Assembly: GCA_013153495.1 (NCBI GenBank)
Contig: JAADEH010000012.1
Span: forward strand, 186,001-250,000
DNA: 64,000 nucleotides
Direction of reading: 5' to 3'
Source of the DNA: Aquificota bacterium
GTDB lineage: Bacteria > Aquificota > Aquificia > Aquificales > Aquificaceae
The translations under genes were made by a program, and so were the position numbers. The notes below the pieces were generated by a model that was not told where the DNA came from, did not search any database, and saw only the letters and a program-made list of their open reading frames with translations. Shown here piece after piece: positions 24,234 through 32,893 of this stretch (positions are counted from its first letter, which is position 1; every line of letters starts with the position of its first letter).

Positions 24234-25480
24234 GGAGAAGGGTAGTAATAACCGGTCTGGGGGCGGTTACCCCCATAGGCACCGGTGTGAGCAAGTTCTG
24301 GGAAAACCTCACCAAAGGTGTCAGCGGGATAGACCTCATAAAGGGATTTGACCCCGACGAGTTCGGGCTTACCGTAAAGATTGCGGGTGAGGTAAAGGAC
24401 TTCGACCCTCTCCAGTTTATGGATAAAAAGGAAGCTTCGAGGCTGTCTCTCTTCGTTCAGTATGCGGTTGCGGCGTCCGAGGAAGCCATACGGGACAGCA
24501 AGATAAAGGAGGCTGGCTACGACCCGCTTAAGATAGGGGTAATAATAGGAACCGGTATAGGCGGTCTGAGGGACATAGAGAAGGAGCACTCCGTCATACT
24601 CAAAAAGGGTGCCAGAAGGGTCTCTCCCTTTTTTATACCTTACGGTATATCCAACATGGGGGCGGGCTACGTTGCCATAAGGCACGGCTTTAAGGGTCCC
24701 AACTACTGCGTTGTATCTGCCTGTGCGACGGGAAATCATGCCATAGGCGATGCCTTCAGGATGATACAGGCGGGAGACATAGACGCTGCCATAGCGGGCG
24801 GGACAGAAGCGGCTATAACCCCTCTCGGAGTGGCAGGCTTTGCGGTAATGAGGGCGCTCTCCACCCGCAACGACGAGCCTCAGAAGGCTTCCAGACCCTT
24901 CGACAAGGACAGGGACGGCTTCGTGATGGGTGAGGGTGCGGGAATAGTGGTTCTTGAGGAGTATGAACACGCAAAGGCTCGTGGAGCTAAGATATACGCT
25001 GAGCTTGTGGGATACGGAGCAACGGATGATGCCTATCACATAACCGCTCCCCACGAGTGCGGAGAGGGTGCCTACGAGTGCATGAAGCTCGCTCTCGAGG
25101 ATGCGGGTCTTAACCCGGACGAGGTCGATTACATCAACGCTCACGGAACCTCAACCCCCCTCAACGACAAGGTGGAGACTTTGGCTATAAAACAGCTCTT
25201 TAAGGAACATGCCTACAAGCTCAAGATAAGCTCCAACAAGTCCATGGTGGGACACCTGCTCGGTGCTGCGGGTGCGGTAGAGGCGGTAGCCTCCGTAAAG
25301 ACCATAGAGACCGGCGTTATACCTCCCACCATAAACCTCGAAAACCCCGACCCCGAGTGCGACTTGGATTACGTTCCCAACGAGGCTGTGGAGGCGGACG
25401 TCAGGGTAGTCCTCTCCAACTCCTTCGGGTTCGGCGGGACGAATGCCTGCCTGATATTTAAAAAAGTAGAGGATGTTTGA
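24230..25480 (+). CDS. fabF: 3-oxoacyl-[acyl-carrier-protein] synthase II
   Basis: FabF condenses malonyl-ACP with acyl-ACP. The 416-residue protein has the catalytic Cys in [15 protein letters not shown] and the two active-site His in [11 protein letters not shown] and [16 protein letters not shown], plus the terminal [15 protein letters not shown]. It overlaps acpP by four bases and rnc by eight. This is the common fab-rnc arrangement. A long open frame on the opposite strand here is a codon-usage artefact. Confidence 0.97.
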   Translation: MRRRVVITGLGAVTPIGTGVSKFWENLTKGVSGIDLIKGFDPDEFGLTVKIAGEVKDFDPLQFMDKKEASRLSLFVQYAVAASEEAIRDSKIKEAGYDPLKIGVIIGTGIGGLRDIEKEHSVILKKGARRVSPFFIPYGISNMGAGYVAIRHGFKGPNYCVVSACATGNHAIGDAFRMIQAGDIDAAIAGGTEAAITPLGVAGFAVMRALSTRNDEPQKASRPFDKDRDGFVMGEGAGIVVLEEYEHAKARGAKIYAELVGYGATDDAYHITAPHECGEGAYECMKLALEDAGLNPDEVDYINAHGTSTPLNDKVETLAIKQLFKEHAYKLKISSNKSMVGHLLGAAGAVEAVASVKTIETGVIPPTINLENPDPECDLDYVPNEAVEADVRVVLSNSFGFGGTNACLIFKKVEDV

Positions 25481-26138
25481 AGAGGTAGAGGAGAGGATAG
25501 GCTACACCTTCAGGAATAAAGAACTCCTTAGACAGGCTTTCACCCACATATCCTACGCTCGGGACACGGGCGGACACCACTACGAAATACTCGAGTTTCT
25601 GGGGGACGCTCTTTTGAACTTTTTGATAGTGGACATACTGGTAGAGTCCTTTCCCGAAAAGAGGGAGGGAGCGCTTGCATCTCTCAAGGCTTATCTCATA
25701 AGCGAGGAGTTCTTTAACGAGCTTGCCAAGGACCTCAACCTCTCCGACTACATACTCATCAGTAGGGGTAAGAAGAACGTATCCATAATAGGTGATGTGT
25801 TCGAAGCTCTCTGGGCTGCGGTTTACATAGACAGCGGTAGGGACTGCAACCTCGTAAAGGACCTTTTTTCCAAACTCTTCAAGGACAAAATACTGGAAAC
25901 GGTAAGAACTCACAAGATTAAGAAGGACTACAAGACCATGCTTCAGGAGATAACCCAGAAGAGGTGGAGGGAAAGACCTACTTACAGGGTAATAAGCGTG
26001 GAGGGACCGGAGCACGCAAAGACCTTTACGGTGGAAAGCTCCATAAGGGGCATATCCGCAGTAGGCAGGGGCAAGAGCAAGAAGGAAGCGGAGCAGGAAG
26101 CGGCAAAGAAGCTGGTGGAAAAGCTTCAGGAGGAGTGA
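25473..26138 (+). CDS. rnc: Ribonuclease III
   Basis: RNase III cleaves double-stranded RNA in rRNA and mRNA processing. The 221-residue protein has the signature [17 protein letters not shown] with catalytic acidic residues and the second site [16 protein letters not shown]-terminal double-stranded RNA-binding domain (from about 150) ends [19 protein letters not shown]. It starts inside the last codons of fabF and ends 13 bases into the convergent modC gene. Confidence 0.96.
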   Translation: MFEEVEERIGYTFRNKELLRQAFTHISYARDTGGHHYEILEFLGDALLNFLIVDILVESFPEKREGALASLKAYLISEEFFNELAKDLNLSDYILISRGKKNVSIIGDVFEALWAAVYIDSGRDCNLVKDLFSKLFKDKILETVRTHKIKKDYKTMLQEITQKRWRERPTYRVISVEGPEHAKTFTVESSIRGISAVGRGKSKKEAEQEAAKKLVEKLQEE

Positions 26139-26827
26139 ATTTTCAGGAGGTCCGCAATCTCCGAGAAGTATTCCTCTATAAGCTCTCTGCCTCCTTCCGC
26201 TACCTTTTTTCCCCCTTCCATCAGGAATACCTTGTTTGCTAAAAGGGAAGCCTCGAAGGGGTCGTGGGTTACGAGCACCACGGGGATGCTTAGGTTCAAA
26301 CTCTTCAGGAACTCTATTATGCGGAGTTTTCTCCTGAAGTCCAGCGAGGAGAAGGGTTCGTCCATCAGCAAGGCTCTCGGGTTGTAGGCGAGCGCTCTTA
26401 TTATGGCTACCCTCTGCCTCTGTCCACCCGAAAGCTCGGAAACCCTTTTATCCTCCAATCCCTCCATTCCGAAGCGTCTCATCAACTCCCGAACCGAAAC
26501 CCTGCCTGCACCTGCCTTTCTGAGGGCAAACTCTATATTCCCTCTTACGGAAAGGTTGGGAAGGAGGTTATCCTCCTGAAAGACTATACCCAGCTTTCTC
26601 CTCTGGGGCGGTAAAAATATACCCTCTCGGGTATCGAAAAATACCTCATCACAGCACTTCATAAAACCCTCGTCGGGTTTCTCCAAACCGCACATAACCC
26701 GAAGGGTCGTAGTCTTCCCGCAACCGGAAGGTCCCAGTATGACGTTAAACCCCTCCTCGAAAGTAAACTCCCCCTCCACGAGTATGGAGGGAAACCTCTT
26801 TTGGAATTTCAGAACTATCCCACCCAT
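26126..26827 (-). CDS. modC: Molybdate-type ABC transporter ATPase, short form
   Basis: This ATPase powers uptake through the ModB permease. The 233-residue protein has Walker [11 protein letters not shown]-loop [12 protein letters not shown], signature [15 protein letters not shown], Walker [13 protein letters not shown] and the switch [10 protein letters not shown]. It lacks the C-terminal molybdate-sensing (Mop/TOBE) region that brings typical ModC to about 350 residues. Tungstate-specific systems cannot be excluded. It overlaps modB by 13 bases and rnc by 13 in convergent orientation. Confidence 0.9.
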   Translation of the reverse strand: MGGIVLKFQKRFPSILVEGEFTFEEGFNVILGPSGCGKTTTLRVMCGLEKPDEGFMKCCDEVFFDTREGIFLPPQRRKLGIVFQEDNLLPNLSVRGNIEFALRKAGAGRVSVRELMRRFGMEGLEDKRVSELSGGQRQRVAIIRALAYNPRALLMDEPFSSLDFRRKLRIIEFLKSLNLSIPVVLVTHDPFEASLLANKVFLMEGGKKVAEGGRELIEEYFSEIADLLKIHSS

Positions 26828-27471
26828 CTCTTCCTCATCAGGAAAACCACGCTCAGGGATAAAAAGGATACACCCAAGAGAACCAGAGAGGCTAAGTGGG
26901 CTTGGGAGTAGTTGAGAGCCTGAACCTCGTCGTATATGTAAATCGAAAGGGTTCTCGTCTCACCGGGTATGTTCCCTCCCACCATGAGCACCACCCCGAA
27001 CTCCCCCATCGTGTGGGCAAAGACGAGGGCACCTGCGGTAAGTATCCCTCCCCAGCTGTTAGGAAGGATTACCTTGAAGAAGGCTTCCAGCTTCAAGTAT
27101 CCGAAGACGTAGGCTATCTCCAAATACCTTTTTGGAAGGCTCTGGAAGGCGTCCCTGATTGGAAATATACCGAAGGGAAGGGAGTATATCAGGGAAGCTA
27201 CCAGAAGACCCTCGAAGGAGAACAGCAGGCTTTTGCCGAAGACAAGCTCGATAAACCTCCCCGTGGGAAGCTGGGGGCTGAAGAGGTATATCAGGTAAAA
27301 ACCCAGAACAGTCGGCGGAAGCAGTATGGGGGAGAGCAGGATAGCTTCCACCAGACCCTTTAGGGGAAACCTCGTAAAGCTGAGAAGGTAGGCGATGGGC
27401 AGGGAAAGAAATATGAGCACAAGGGTGGTCAGGGCTGAGAGCTTGAGGCTCAGTAGCAGGGCTTCCGTCAT
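26815..27471 (-). CDS. modB: Molybdate ABC transporter permease
   Basis: The 218-residue integral membrane protein has about five to six membrane helices and the permease motif EFGVVLMVGGNIPGETRTLSIYIYDEVQ, characteristic of ModB-type subunits. The LSPILLPPTVLGFYLIYLFSP block is also typical. It overlaps modA by four bases upstream and modC by 13 bases downstream, giving the standard A-B-C order. Confidence 0.95.
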   Translation of the reverse strand: MTEALLLSLKLSALTTLVLIFLSLPIAYLLSFTRFPLKGLVEAILLSPILLPPTVLGFYLIYLFSPQLPTGRFIELVFGKSLLFSFEGLLVASLIYSLPFGIFPIRDAFQSLPKRYLEIAYVFGYLKLEAFFKVILPNSWGGILTAGALVFAHTMGEFGVVLMVGGNIPGETRTLSIYIYDEVQALNYSQAHLASLVLLGVSFLSLSVVFLMRKRWVG

Positions 27472-28184
27472 TTTATAGCCTCAAAGCCGTAGTGCAGGAG
27501 GAGCTTCTTAACTTCCTCTGACAGGAGAAAATCGACAAACTCCCTCGCAACAGGGGAGGTTTTCCCCTTAGAGGTTATAACTGCGGAGTGGATTATGGGG
27601 CTGTGTTTGTCCTTGGCAACCACGGAGTAGCTACCCCTGCGGTAGGTCTTGACCAGCGAAAGGGAGACTATACCCACATCGGCACCACCGGAGACTACGA
27701 ACTGGAAAGCCTGAGCGACATTCGAGCCATACACGAGCTTCCCCCTCACCCTATCATACAGTCCCGCATTCTTGAGAAACTCCACACCCGCTATCCCGTA
27801 GGGAGCGTGTCTCGGACTTGCGATAGCTACCCTCTTCGCTATCAGCAAAACCCGCTCATCTTCGACCCTGTGCCTCAAGCTGAATATAACCAGTCTGCCC
27901 TCAGCGAAGGGGACGGGCTTTGTGGCGAAACTCCTTTCGTAGAGCTTCTCAGGATAAACCTCGTTGGCTGAGAGGAACACCTCGTAGGGGGCACCACCGA
28001 GTATCTGTCTGTAAATACTTCCCGAAGAGGCGTAAGAAACCTTTATCTCAACCCCCGGGTTTTTCCTCTCAAACTCCTCCTTAAGTTCCTCCATCAGGGG
28101 ACGCATGCTCGAGGCGACAGCCACATACAAACTCTCCCCGAAGGAGAGGGAAAAGATAAACAGTAAAAGCGCAAAGACCTTCAT
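27468..28184 (-). CDS. modA: Molybdate-binding periplasmic protein
   Basis: ModA captures molybdate or tungstate. The protein starts with a signal peptide (MKVFALLLFIFSLSFG) and has the family blocks VAVASSMRPLMEELKEEF, ASSGSIYRQILGGAPYEVFLSA and ASPRHAPYGIAG, plus late GADVGIVSLSL. I use the ATG at 28184; a TTG at 28193 is possible but would put the -10-like TATAAT right at the start. There is no ribosome site, which fits a leaderless message. Mo supply links to moaC elsewhere in the window. Confidence 0.95.
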   Translation of the reverse strand: MKVFALLLFIFSLSFGESLYVAVASSMRPLMEELKEEFERKNPGVEIKVSYASSGSIYRQILGGAPYEVFLSANEVYPEKLYERSFATKPVPFAEGRLVIFSLRHRVEDERVLLIAKRVAIASPRHAPYGIAGVEFLKNAGLYDRVRGKLVYGSNVAQAFQFVVSGGADVGIVSLSLVKTYRRGSYSVVAKDKHSPIIHSAVITSKGKTSPVAREFVDFLLSEEVKKLLLHYGFEAIK

Positions 28185-28192
28185 GAAGCGCA

Positions 28193-28198
28193 ATTATA
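28193..28198 (-). promoter_or_regulatory. -10 element of modABC, leaderless layout
   Basis: Minus-strand TATAAT lies eight bases before the modA ATG and directly after the radC stop codon. No Shine-Dalgarno sequence and no canonical -35 hexamer were found. The short gap leaves no room for a Moco riboswitch. I see no obvious ModE-type palindrome here. Confidence 0.45.
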
Positions 28199-28200
28199 TA

Positions 28201-28875
28201 TCAATCCAGCACTCCCCTATCCCTCAAGGATATAAAACCCTCCTCGTTGATTATAAGGTGGTCCAGAAGCTCGAAACCTATGAGGTCGCAGGCGTCTTTT
28301 ACCCTCTTAGTAAACTCTATGTCTTCCTTAGAAGGTTTTAAAAGACCCTTCGGGTGATTGTGAACCATTATTATTCCGTAGGCTGAGTGTTCCAAGGCGG
28401 GCTTGAGTATGTCCCTCGGAGAGACGAAGACCCTGTTCATAGAACCCACCGCAACGGTTTCCCTGTGAATAACTCTGTTTCCGAGGTCCAGATAAAGGCA
28501 CAGGAGAGCCTCCCTGTGGTCGCTGAAAAACTCCAAGACCATCTCGTAAACGTCCTCGGGAGAGTTTACGCTCTTGCCACCGTAAGGTCTGCTTATCCTC
28601 TTGGACAGCTCCAAGAGAGCCTTCAGCTGGAGAGCCTTCACCCTGCCGAGTCCCTTTATCCGCATCAGGTCCTTGAGGTCCTTCCTCTCTATCTCCTTCC
28701 AGCCGACCTTTACCACCTCACGGGCTAAGGAAATCACATCTTTGTCCCTCGTTCCGGAGCCGAATATGACCGCAAGAAGTTCCTCATCGGAGAGGTTTTG
28801 TGCCCCCACCCGCTCGAGCTTCTCCCGTGGTCTCAGCTCGGAGGGAATCTCCTTGAGAGACCTCCTATACTTCAC
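28201..28875 (-). CDS. radC: RadC family JAB-domain protein
   Basis: The 224-residue protein has an N-terminal helix-hairpin-helix region (LMRIKGLGRVKALQLKAL). A C-terminal JAB/MPN domain carries the metal motif VHNHPKGLLKPSKEDIEFT. Despite its historical name, a role in DNA repair is not firmly established; JAB domains are metallo-isopeptidase folds. The gene overlaps the corC-like gene by 11 bases in the secG-led operon. Confidence 0.94.
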   Translation of the reverse strand: MKYRRSLKEIPSELRPREKLERVGAQNLSDEELLAVIFGSGTRDKDVISLAREVVKVGWKEIERKDLKDLMRIKGLGRVKALQLKALLELSKRISRPYGGKSVNSPEDVYEMVLEFFSDHREALLCLYLDLGNRVIHRETVAVGSMNRVFVSPRDILKPALEHSAYGIIMVHNHPKGLLKPSKEDIEFTKRVKDACDLIGFELLDHLIINEEGFISLRDRGVLD

Positions 28876-30109
28876 CTTCCTCTTTCCCCCTCCTTTTCTT
28901 CTCCACCAAGACCTTTTTAACCTTCCTCTCGTCCCCGGATATGACCTTGAACTTAAAGCCGTTCAGCTCAAAGACCTCACCCTCTCTGGGAACCCTACCC
29001 GCAAGGTAGGAGAGAAATCCTCCCACGGTGCTGTAATTTCCCTCCGGTATCTTGATACCTGTTATCCTGACCAGCTCGTTCAGCTCCAGCTTTCCGTCAA
29101 CCACCCATCTGTCCTTGGCTATCTCCTTTATAGGCTCGTCGCTGTCCTTGTCCGTGTGTATGCTTCCCACTATCTCCCTCATTATGTCCTCGAGGGTAAC
29201 TATGCCTATTATCACACCCCTTTCGTCCACCACCACCGCTATGTGCTCCTTTTTACGCTTGAACTCCTCAATTACATCCGGCAGGGGTGTGTATTCGGAG
29301 AATACGAGTATCTTTCTGACATACTTCTTTATGGGTTCTTCGGGTTTTGCCACCAGAAGGTCATAGGCGCTTACGTATCCCACAATCTCGTCAACCCTGA
29401 CCCTGTAAACGGGTATGCGGGAGTATCCGCTCTCCTTTATTTTCTCCACCGCTTGAAATACGCTGGAGTTTTCCGAAACCATAACTATCTCGTATAAGGG
29501 CTTTACTATCTCTCCCACTCTCCTGTCCCTGAAGGAGAGGATGTTGGAAACTATCAGCCCCTCGTATTCCGCAAAGGTTTTCTTCTCTCTCAGAAGCTCT
29601 ATTATGTCCTGCCTTCTTACCTTTGCCACCGAGCCTGCGAACCTGCTCGAGATGGCTCTGCTTATAACTCTCGAGAGGACGAGGAAGGGCTTTAGGGGAA
29701 GTCTGAGCTTGTCGAGGACAAAGAGGCTGGGAACTACCAGCTTGTTGGCGTAGTGCTGGAAAAAGCTCTTGGGTATTATCTCCCCGAAGATTATGGTAAA
29801 TATGACGAGGGTCTCCGCAAGGACCACCTCGTATCCGGAAATTTGCGGAAAGTATTTGGTAGCGGTCATGAGTGCGAGGGTGTAGAGGGTTGCGGCAAAG
29901 ACTATGCTCACCGTGTATCCGAGCATGGTCAGGGTTATGTATTCCTCGGGGTTTTCTAAGAAGTGGGCGACGTAGCGGTATCCTTTCTTCCTGACCACCG
30001 CTTTCAGAGTGCCCTTGTCCGCACTCAGGAGGGCTATCTCCGAGCCTGCGAAGAAGCCTTCGAGGGCTATAAAAAAGGCAACTCCTATGAAGAAACCTAT
30101 AAGTTCCAT
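28865..30109 (-). CDS. CorC/HlyC-type membrane protein with DUF21 and CBS domains
   Basis: The 414-residue protein has an N-terminal DUF21 transmembrane region of about four helices (GFFIGVAFFIALEGFFAGSEIALLS at the start). Two CBS domains follow (about 200-320; SRIPVYRVRVDEIVGYVSAYDLL and VVVDERGVIIGIVTLEDIMREIVG). A C-terminal CorC_HlyC domain ends the protein (WVVDGKLELNELVRITG). Relatives include Mg2+ exporters such as CorC/MpfA, so metal efflux is likely. It overlaps prmC by 13 bases. Confidence 0.92.
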   Translation of the reverse strand: MELIGFFIGVAFFIALEGFFAGSEIALLSADKGTLKAVVRKKGYRYVAHFLENPEEYITLTMLGYTVSIVFAATLYTLALMTATKYFPQISGYEVVLAETLVIFTIIFGEIIPKSFFQHYANKLVVPSLFVLDKLRLPLKPFLVLSRVISRAISSRFAGSVAKVRRQDIIELLREKKTFAEYEGLIVSNILSFRDRRVGEIVKPLYEIVMVSENSSVFQAVEKIKESGYSRIPVYRVRVDEIVGYVSAYDLLVAKPEEPIKKYVRKILVFSEYTPLPDVIEEFKRKKEHIAVVVDERGVIIGIVTLEDIMREIVGSIHTDKDSDEPIKEIAKDRWVVDGKLELNELVRITGIKIPEGNYSTVGGFLSYLAGRVPREGEVFELNGFKFKVISGDERKVKKVLVEKKRRGKEEGEV

Positions 30110-30918
30110 CCTATCGCCACTCTATCCTGTCCTGAATAATCCTTATATATGATAACTTTTTCCAATCCTGCCTCCCGGGTGAGCAACTTCCTAACAATAT
30201 CCCCTTGGTCGTGTCCTATCTCCAAAGCAACAAAGCCTCCCTCTTTGAGATAGTTCTTCAGGAGGGGTGCTATCCTTTCATAAAATTCGTATCCTTTTTC
30301 ACCGCCTATAAGGGCGGTCTTTTTCTCCTTCTTAACTTCCGGGGGTAAGTTTTCCCATTCCCTTAGGGGGATATAGGGGGGGTTGGAAATTATGAAGTCA
30401 AAGCGTCTCCCTTCGACCGGTTGAAAGAGGTTTCCTTCGAGCACTTCGAGCCTTGAGGACACTCCGTGAAGCTGTGCATTTTCCTGCGTGAGCCGGACCG
30501 CCTGCGGGTCTATGTCAACTGCGGACATTTTCAGAAGGGGTCTCTCCAGAAGAAGGGTTATGGAGATAACTCCCGTCCCGCTTCCTATTTCGTATCCGTG
30601 GTGGGGTTTGTGGTCCGGTATCAGCTCGAGGGTCTTTTCCACGAGCAATTCCGTTTCCGGTCTGGGGACGAGGACACCGGGCTGGACCTTGAACGTTCTT
30701 CCGTAGAAATCCCATTCACCGATGAGGTATGCGGTCGGGTAGCCTCGCCTTCTCTTTTCTATCAGGGTTCGGAATTTGTGCAAAAGGTCGGGGCTAACTT
30801 CACTTTCCAGCAGGAGGGGAAGGTTGCTCGGTTTTGTTTTGAGAAGGTGCGACAGGATTATCTCCCCGTCTCTCCTGATTTCCTGCGGGAGACTGAACAG
30901 GAGCTGTCGTAGTTTCAT
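30097..30918 (-). CDS. prmC: Peptide chain release factor N5-glutamine methyltransferase
   Basis: PrmC methylates the GGQ glutamine of release factors. The SAM site (GYEIGSGTGVISITLL), the substrate motif NPPYIPLREW and VLVPRPETELLVEKTL are all present. I take ATG 30918 (273 residues) as the start, giving the usual helical N-terminal domain (LRQLLFSLPQEIRRDGEIIL). This start lies about 119 bases inside the upstream secG frame, an unusually long same-strand overlap. Confidence 0.94.
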   Translation of the reverse strand: MKLRQLLFSLPQEIRRDGEIILSHLLKTKPSNLPLLLESEVSPDLLHKFRTLIEKRRRGYPTAYLIGEWDFYGRTFKVQPGVLVPRPETELLVEKTLELIPDHKPHHGYEIGSGTGVISITLLLERPLLKMSAVDIDPQAVRLTQENAQLHGVSSRLEVLEGNLFQPVEGRRFDFIISNPPYIPLREWENLPPEVKKEKKTALIGGEKGYEFYERIAPLLKNYLKEGGFVALEIGHDQGDIVRKLLTREAGLEKVIIYKDYSGQDRVAIGWNL

Positions 30919-31177
30919 CTTTAAGGTGTTCCTCCACAACGGAGCCTTTCTCCCCCCTCGGGACTATGGAGAGGAGAACCGCAAGGGCTAAGAATATTCC
31001 TCCGAGCCAGTAGGTTGCCTTTGTCAGTATGGTGTCCACACCGCCTGCGCCGAATATGGACTGTCCCATACCGCCTCCGAAAGCCGCTCCAACGTCTCCT
31101 CTTCCCTTCTGAAGGAGGGCAAGGATTATTATCAGGATTGAAACTATGACGAAGAGGGTCAAAAGTGCATAATACAT
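30800..31177 (-). CDS. secG: Protein translocase subunit SecG
   Basis: SecG is the small partner of SecYE in the membrane translocon. The 125-residue product from ATG 31177 has two membrane helices (YYALLTLFVIVSILIIILALL and TYWLGGIFLALAVLLSIV). Between them lies the conserved loop QKGRGDVGAAFGGGMGQSIFGAGGVDTILTK. The C-terminal 40 or so residues are a polar Pro/Gln/Glu-rich tail that reads over the start of prmC in another frame. A minus-strand TAAAAT (complement of 31185-31190) sits seven bases before the ATG, a leaderless layout. Confidence 0.93.
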   Translation of the reverse strand: MYYALLTLFVIVSILIIILALLQKGRGDVGAAFGGGMGQSIFGAGGVDTILTKATYWLGGIFLALAVLLSIVPRGEKGSVVEEHLKDETTTAPVQSPAGNQERRGDNPVAPSQNKTEQPSPPAGK

Positions 31178-31184
31178 GGGAAAT

Positions 31185-31190
31185 ATTTTA
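31185..31190 (-). promoter_or_regulatory. -10 element of secG, leaderless layout
   Basis: Minus-strand TAAAAT is separated from the secG ATG by ATTTCCC. The divergent regulator gene at 31212 has TATTTT (31199-31204) seven bases before its own ATG, so both genes of this 34-bp gap show the same arrangement. Confidence 0.4.
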
Positions 31191-31211
31191 ACAGGAATTA
31201 TTTTTATTCTC

Positions 31212-31793
31212 ATGGGCAAACCTCTCCTGAGCTGTAAGTGGGCTTTTCAAATAGTTATTCACCTTGTCAGCTCACCCAAGAGACCGTCCGAGCTTAAGAG
31301 GTTAATTCCCGATATAGATAGCAGGGTTCTTTTCGATAGACTCAGAAGGCTCGTCAGAGCAGGCTTAGTAGGCAAAAAGGAAAATGAAGGATATCCGAAG
31401 GAGACTCTTTACTACCTTAGGAAGCCGGAAGTCTTTAAGGAGGTTGCATATTGGTTCAAGGGCTTGGCTCTTCCCGCAGAGGAGGTCGTGTCTGTGGTTT
31501 CCTGCAAGTGGACCCTCGAAATACTAAGCTTGCTAAAGGATAAGAAAACTCCAAGGGACATCAAAAAGGTTCTCGTAGGTTTGAGCGATAAGGTTCTTCA
31601 CAGTAGGTTGTATCAACTCGAAAAGTTCGGTCTTGTGAGGAGGGAGGTTTTTCCTGAAAAACCTGTCAAGGTCAGTTATTCTCTTACGGAGAAGGGAATG
31701 TCGATTTTACCTGTATTGATAAAGATGAGGGAAATTATTCTTTATAGCGAGAAAAAACGTAGTCCATGTCCTTCACTTGAGCGTGGCAGTTGA
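31212..31793 (+). CDS. Two-domain HxlR-like winged-helix regulator
   Basis: Starting at ATG 31212, the 193-residue protein contains two tandem HxlR-type winged helices, an internal pseudo-dimer. The first begins LLSCKWAFQIVIHL (Cys8) and the second VVSCKWTLEILSLL (Cys98), exactly 90 residues apart. Each is followed by a recognition region (SELKRLIPDIDSRVLFDRLRRL and RDIKKVLVGLSDKVLHSRLYQL). HxlR-family proteins sense aldehydes, redox or quinones in other bacteria, and the paired Cys invite a redox role here. It converges on, and overlaps by 59 bases, the cytochrome P460 gene. Confidence 0.8.
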   Translation: MGKPLLSCKWAFQIVIHLVSSPKRPSELKRLIPDIDSRVLFDRLRRLVRAGLVGKKENEGYPKETLYYLRKPEVFKEVAYWFKGLALPAEEVVSVVSCKWTLEILSLLKDKKTPRDIKKVLVGLSDKVLHSRLYQLEKFGLVRREVFPEKPVKVSYSLTEKGMSILPVLIKMREIILYSEKKRSPCPSLERGS

Positions 31794-32199
31794 AACAGTC
31801 CTGCTTCATGTCCTTGACGAGATTATTACCTCTGCCATCGTAAGCGAAGAAGCCCCAACCTCCTGTGGAAGGATACTTGCTCGAATCTTTGACCATGAAG
31901 GCTTCTATTTTCTTCGCTCCTTCAGTGAACGCTCCTTTGGCTTCTTCTATGTCGTAGAGTAGGAATACGAGGACTGAACCTTCCGGAAACTTTCTGCCTT
32001 TTCCGAGCTTAATGGCTTGCATAGCCTTATCATTAGCGTAAATATGATGTATTCCTCCGAAAGGTTCGTAAAGGGGGTGTTGGGGACTGTGAATTACCAT
32101 ACTCTTTACGTGATTCCAGCTTTTGTAGTTTTCAAATACCTTTTGAGCAAAGATAACGGAAGCGAGAATCCCTGCTGACAACATAGCCACTTTAACCAT
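31735..32199 (-). CDS. Cytochrome P460 family c-type cytochrome
   Basis: The 154-residue secreted protein has a signal peptide (MLSAGILASVIFA), a mostly beta body (SVLVFLLYDIEEAKGAF, GGWGFFAYDG) and a C-terminal heme-binding C-x2-C-H (Cys135, Cys138, His139; DCFNCHAQVKDMDYVFS). Known P460 cytochromes oxidise hydroxylamine or bind NO; cytochrome c'-beta is a close fold relative that detoxifies NO. The GGAGGTGAG ribosome site precedes the ATG. An FNR-like palindrome and a motif shared with the nos operon lie upstream. Confidence 0.85.
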   Translation of the reverse strand: MVKVAMLSAGILASVIFAQKVFENYKSWNHVKSMVIHSPQHPLYEPFGGIHHIYANDKAMQAIKLGKGRKFPEGSVLVFLLYDIEEAKGAFTEGAKKIEAFMVKDSSKYPSTGGWGFFAYDGRGNNLVKDMKQDCFNCHAQVKDMDYVFSRYKE

Positions 32200-32233
32200 G
32201 ACTCACCTCCTGACATGGTAATTTCATAAGTTA

Positions 32234-32247
32234 TTGATAGATGTCAA
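32234..32247. promoter_or_regulatory. FNR/DNR-like inverted repeat upstream of cytochrome P460
   Basis: The plus strand reads TTGATAGATGTCAA, which is TTGAT-N4-GTCAA, one base from the FNR-family consensus TTGAT-N4-ATCAA. It lies 35 bases upstream of the P460 ATG. The same bases on the minus strand contain TTGACA, a possible -35 for P460. No FNR-type gene is in the window. Confidence 0.4.
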
Positions 32248-32268
32248 TTTCTGAAAATTCGGTTATAA
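32245..32268 (+). promoter_or_regulatory. Element shared with the nos promoter (copy at cytochrome P460)
   Basis: The plus strand reads CAATTTCTGA, AAA, TTCGGT, TATAA across these bases. The nos upstream region at 38154-38175 has CAATTTCTGA, TT, TCGGTCATAA. Allowing a two-base gap, 20 of 22 positions agree. This copy lies upstream of, and pointing away from, the P460 gene. It is a candidate operator for a common regulator of N-oxide genes. Confidence 0.4.
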
Positions 32269-32292
32269 GCTTTCCTGATTTTCAGGTAGTTC

Positions 32293-32847
32293 TCATCTCG
32301 GAAACTGTATGAGTTTTAAAAATTCTTCTCTTGTCTTTATGTCCTCTAAAAAAACACCTCTGAGGGCTGAGGTGGTGGTTATGTGTCCGGGGGACATAAC
32401 TCCTCTCATGGACATGCACAGGTGCTCCGCTTCTATTACAACTCCCACACCTTTGGGCTTCAGCTCCCTTTCTAAAAAGTCCGCTATCTCCTCGGTAAGC
32501 CTTTCCTGCACCTGGGGTCTGAGGGCAAAGGACCTGACGGTTCTGGCAAGTTTGGACAGTCCGCATATGACTTCGTTGGGAATGTATGCTATGTGAACCT
32601 TCCCGAAGAAGGGTAAAAGGTGGTGCTCGCAGAAAGAGTAAAACCTGATGTCTTTTACGAGAACCATCTCGTTGTAGTTTCCGAACTCTTCAAAGAGTTT
32701 CATGTCAAAAGAACGCAGTCTTTCGAACTCTTCCCACATACGGGCTATCCTGTCGGGGGTTTCCTTCAGACCTTCCCTGTCGGGGTCCTCTCCTATCCCT
32801 TCGAGGAAGAGCCTTATAGCCCTTTTGATTTTCTCCTTATCTATCAT
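32293..32847 (-). CDS. folE: GTP cyclohydrolase I
   Basis: FolE converts GTP to dihydroneopterin triphosphate for folate synthesis. The 184-residue protein has the zinc/active-site segment [20 protein letters not shown]. The second signature reads [28 protein letters not shown], and the late zinc Cys is in [12 protein letters not shown]. Length is normal. It lies in a minus-strand row between the tetR-like gene (47-base gap) and the P460 control region. Confidence 0.97.
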   Translation of the reverse strand: MIDKEKIKRAIRLFLEGIGEDPDREGLKETPDRIARMWEEFERLRSFDMKLFEEFGNYNEMVLVKDIRFYSFCEHHLLPFFGKVHIAYIPNEVICGLSKLARTVRSFALRPQVQERLTEEIADFLERELKPKGVGVVIEAEHLCMSMRGVMSPGHITTTSALRGVFLEDIKTREEFLKLIQFPR

Positions 32848-32893
32848 GGAAGCCTCCGCTGGGAAAAGGATACCTTGGGTTTTAGTTCTGGTT

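Noticed and set aside
24206-25144. Long open frame (312 codons) on the minus strand opposite fabF
   Set aside because: It lies wholly antisense to a well-supported fabF, has no recognisable domain, and its codons reflect the strand bias of the real gene. Similar antisense frames occur opposite tyrA (3713-4486) and the corC-like/radC genes (28601-29497).
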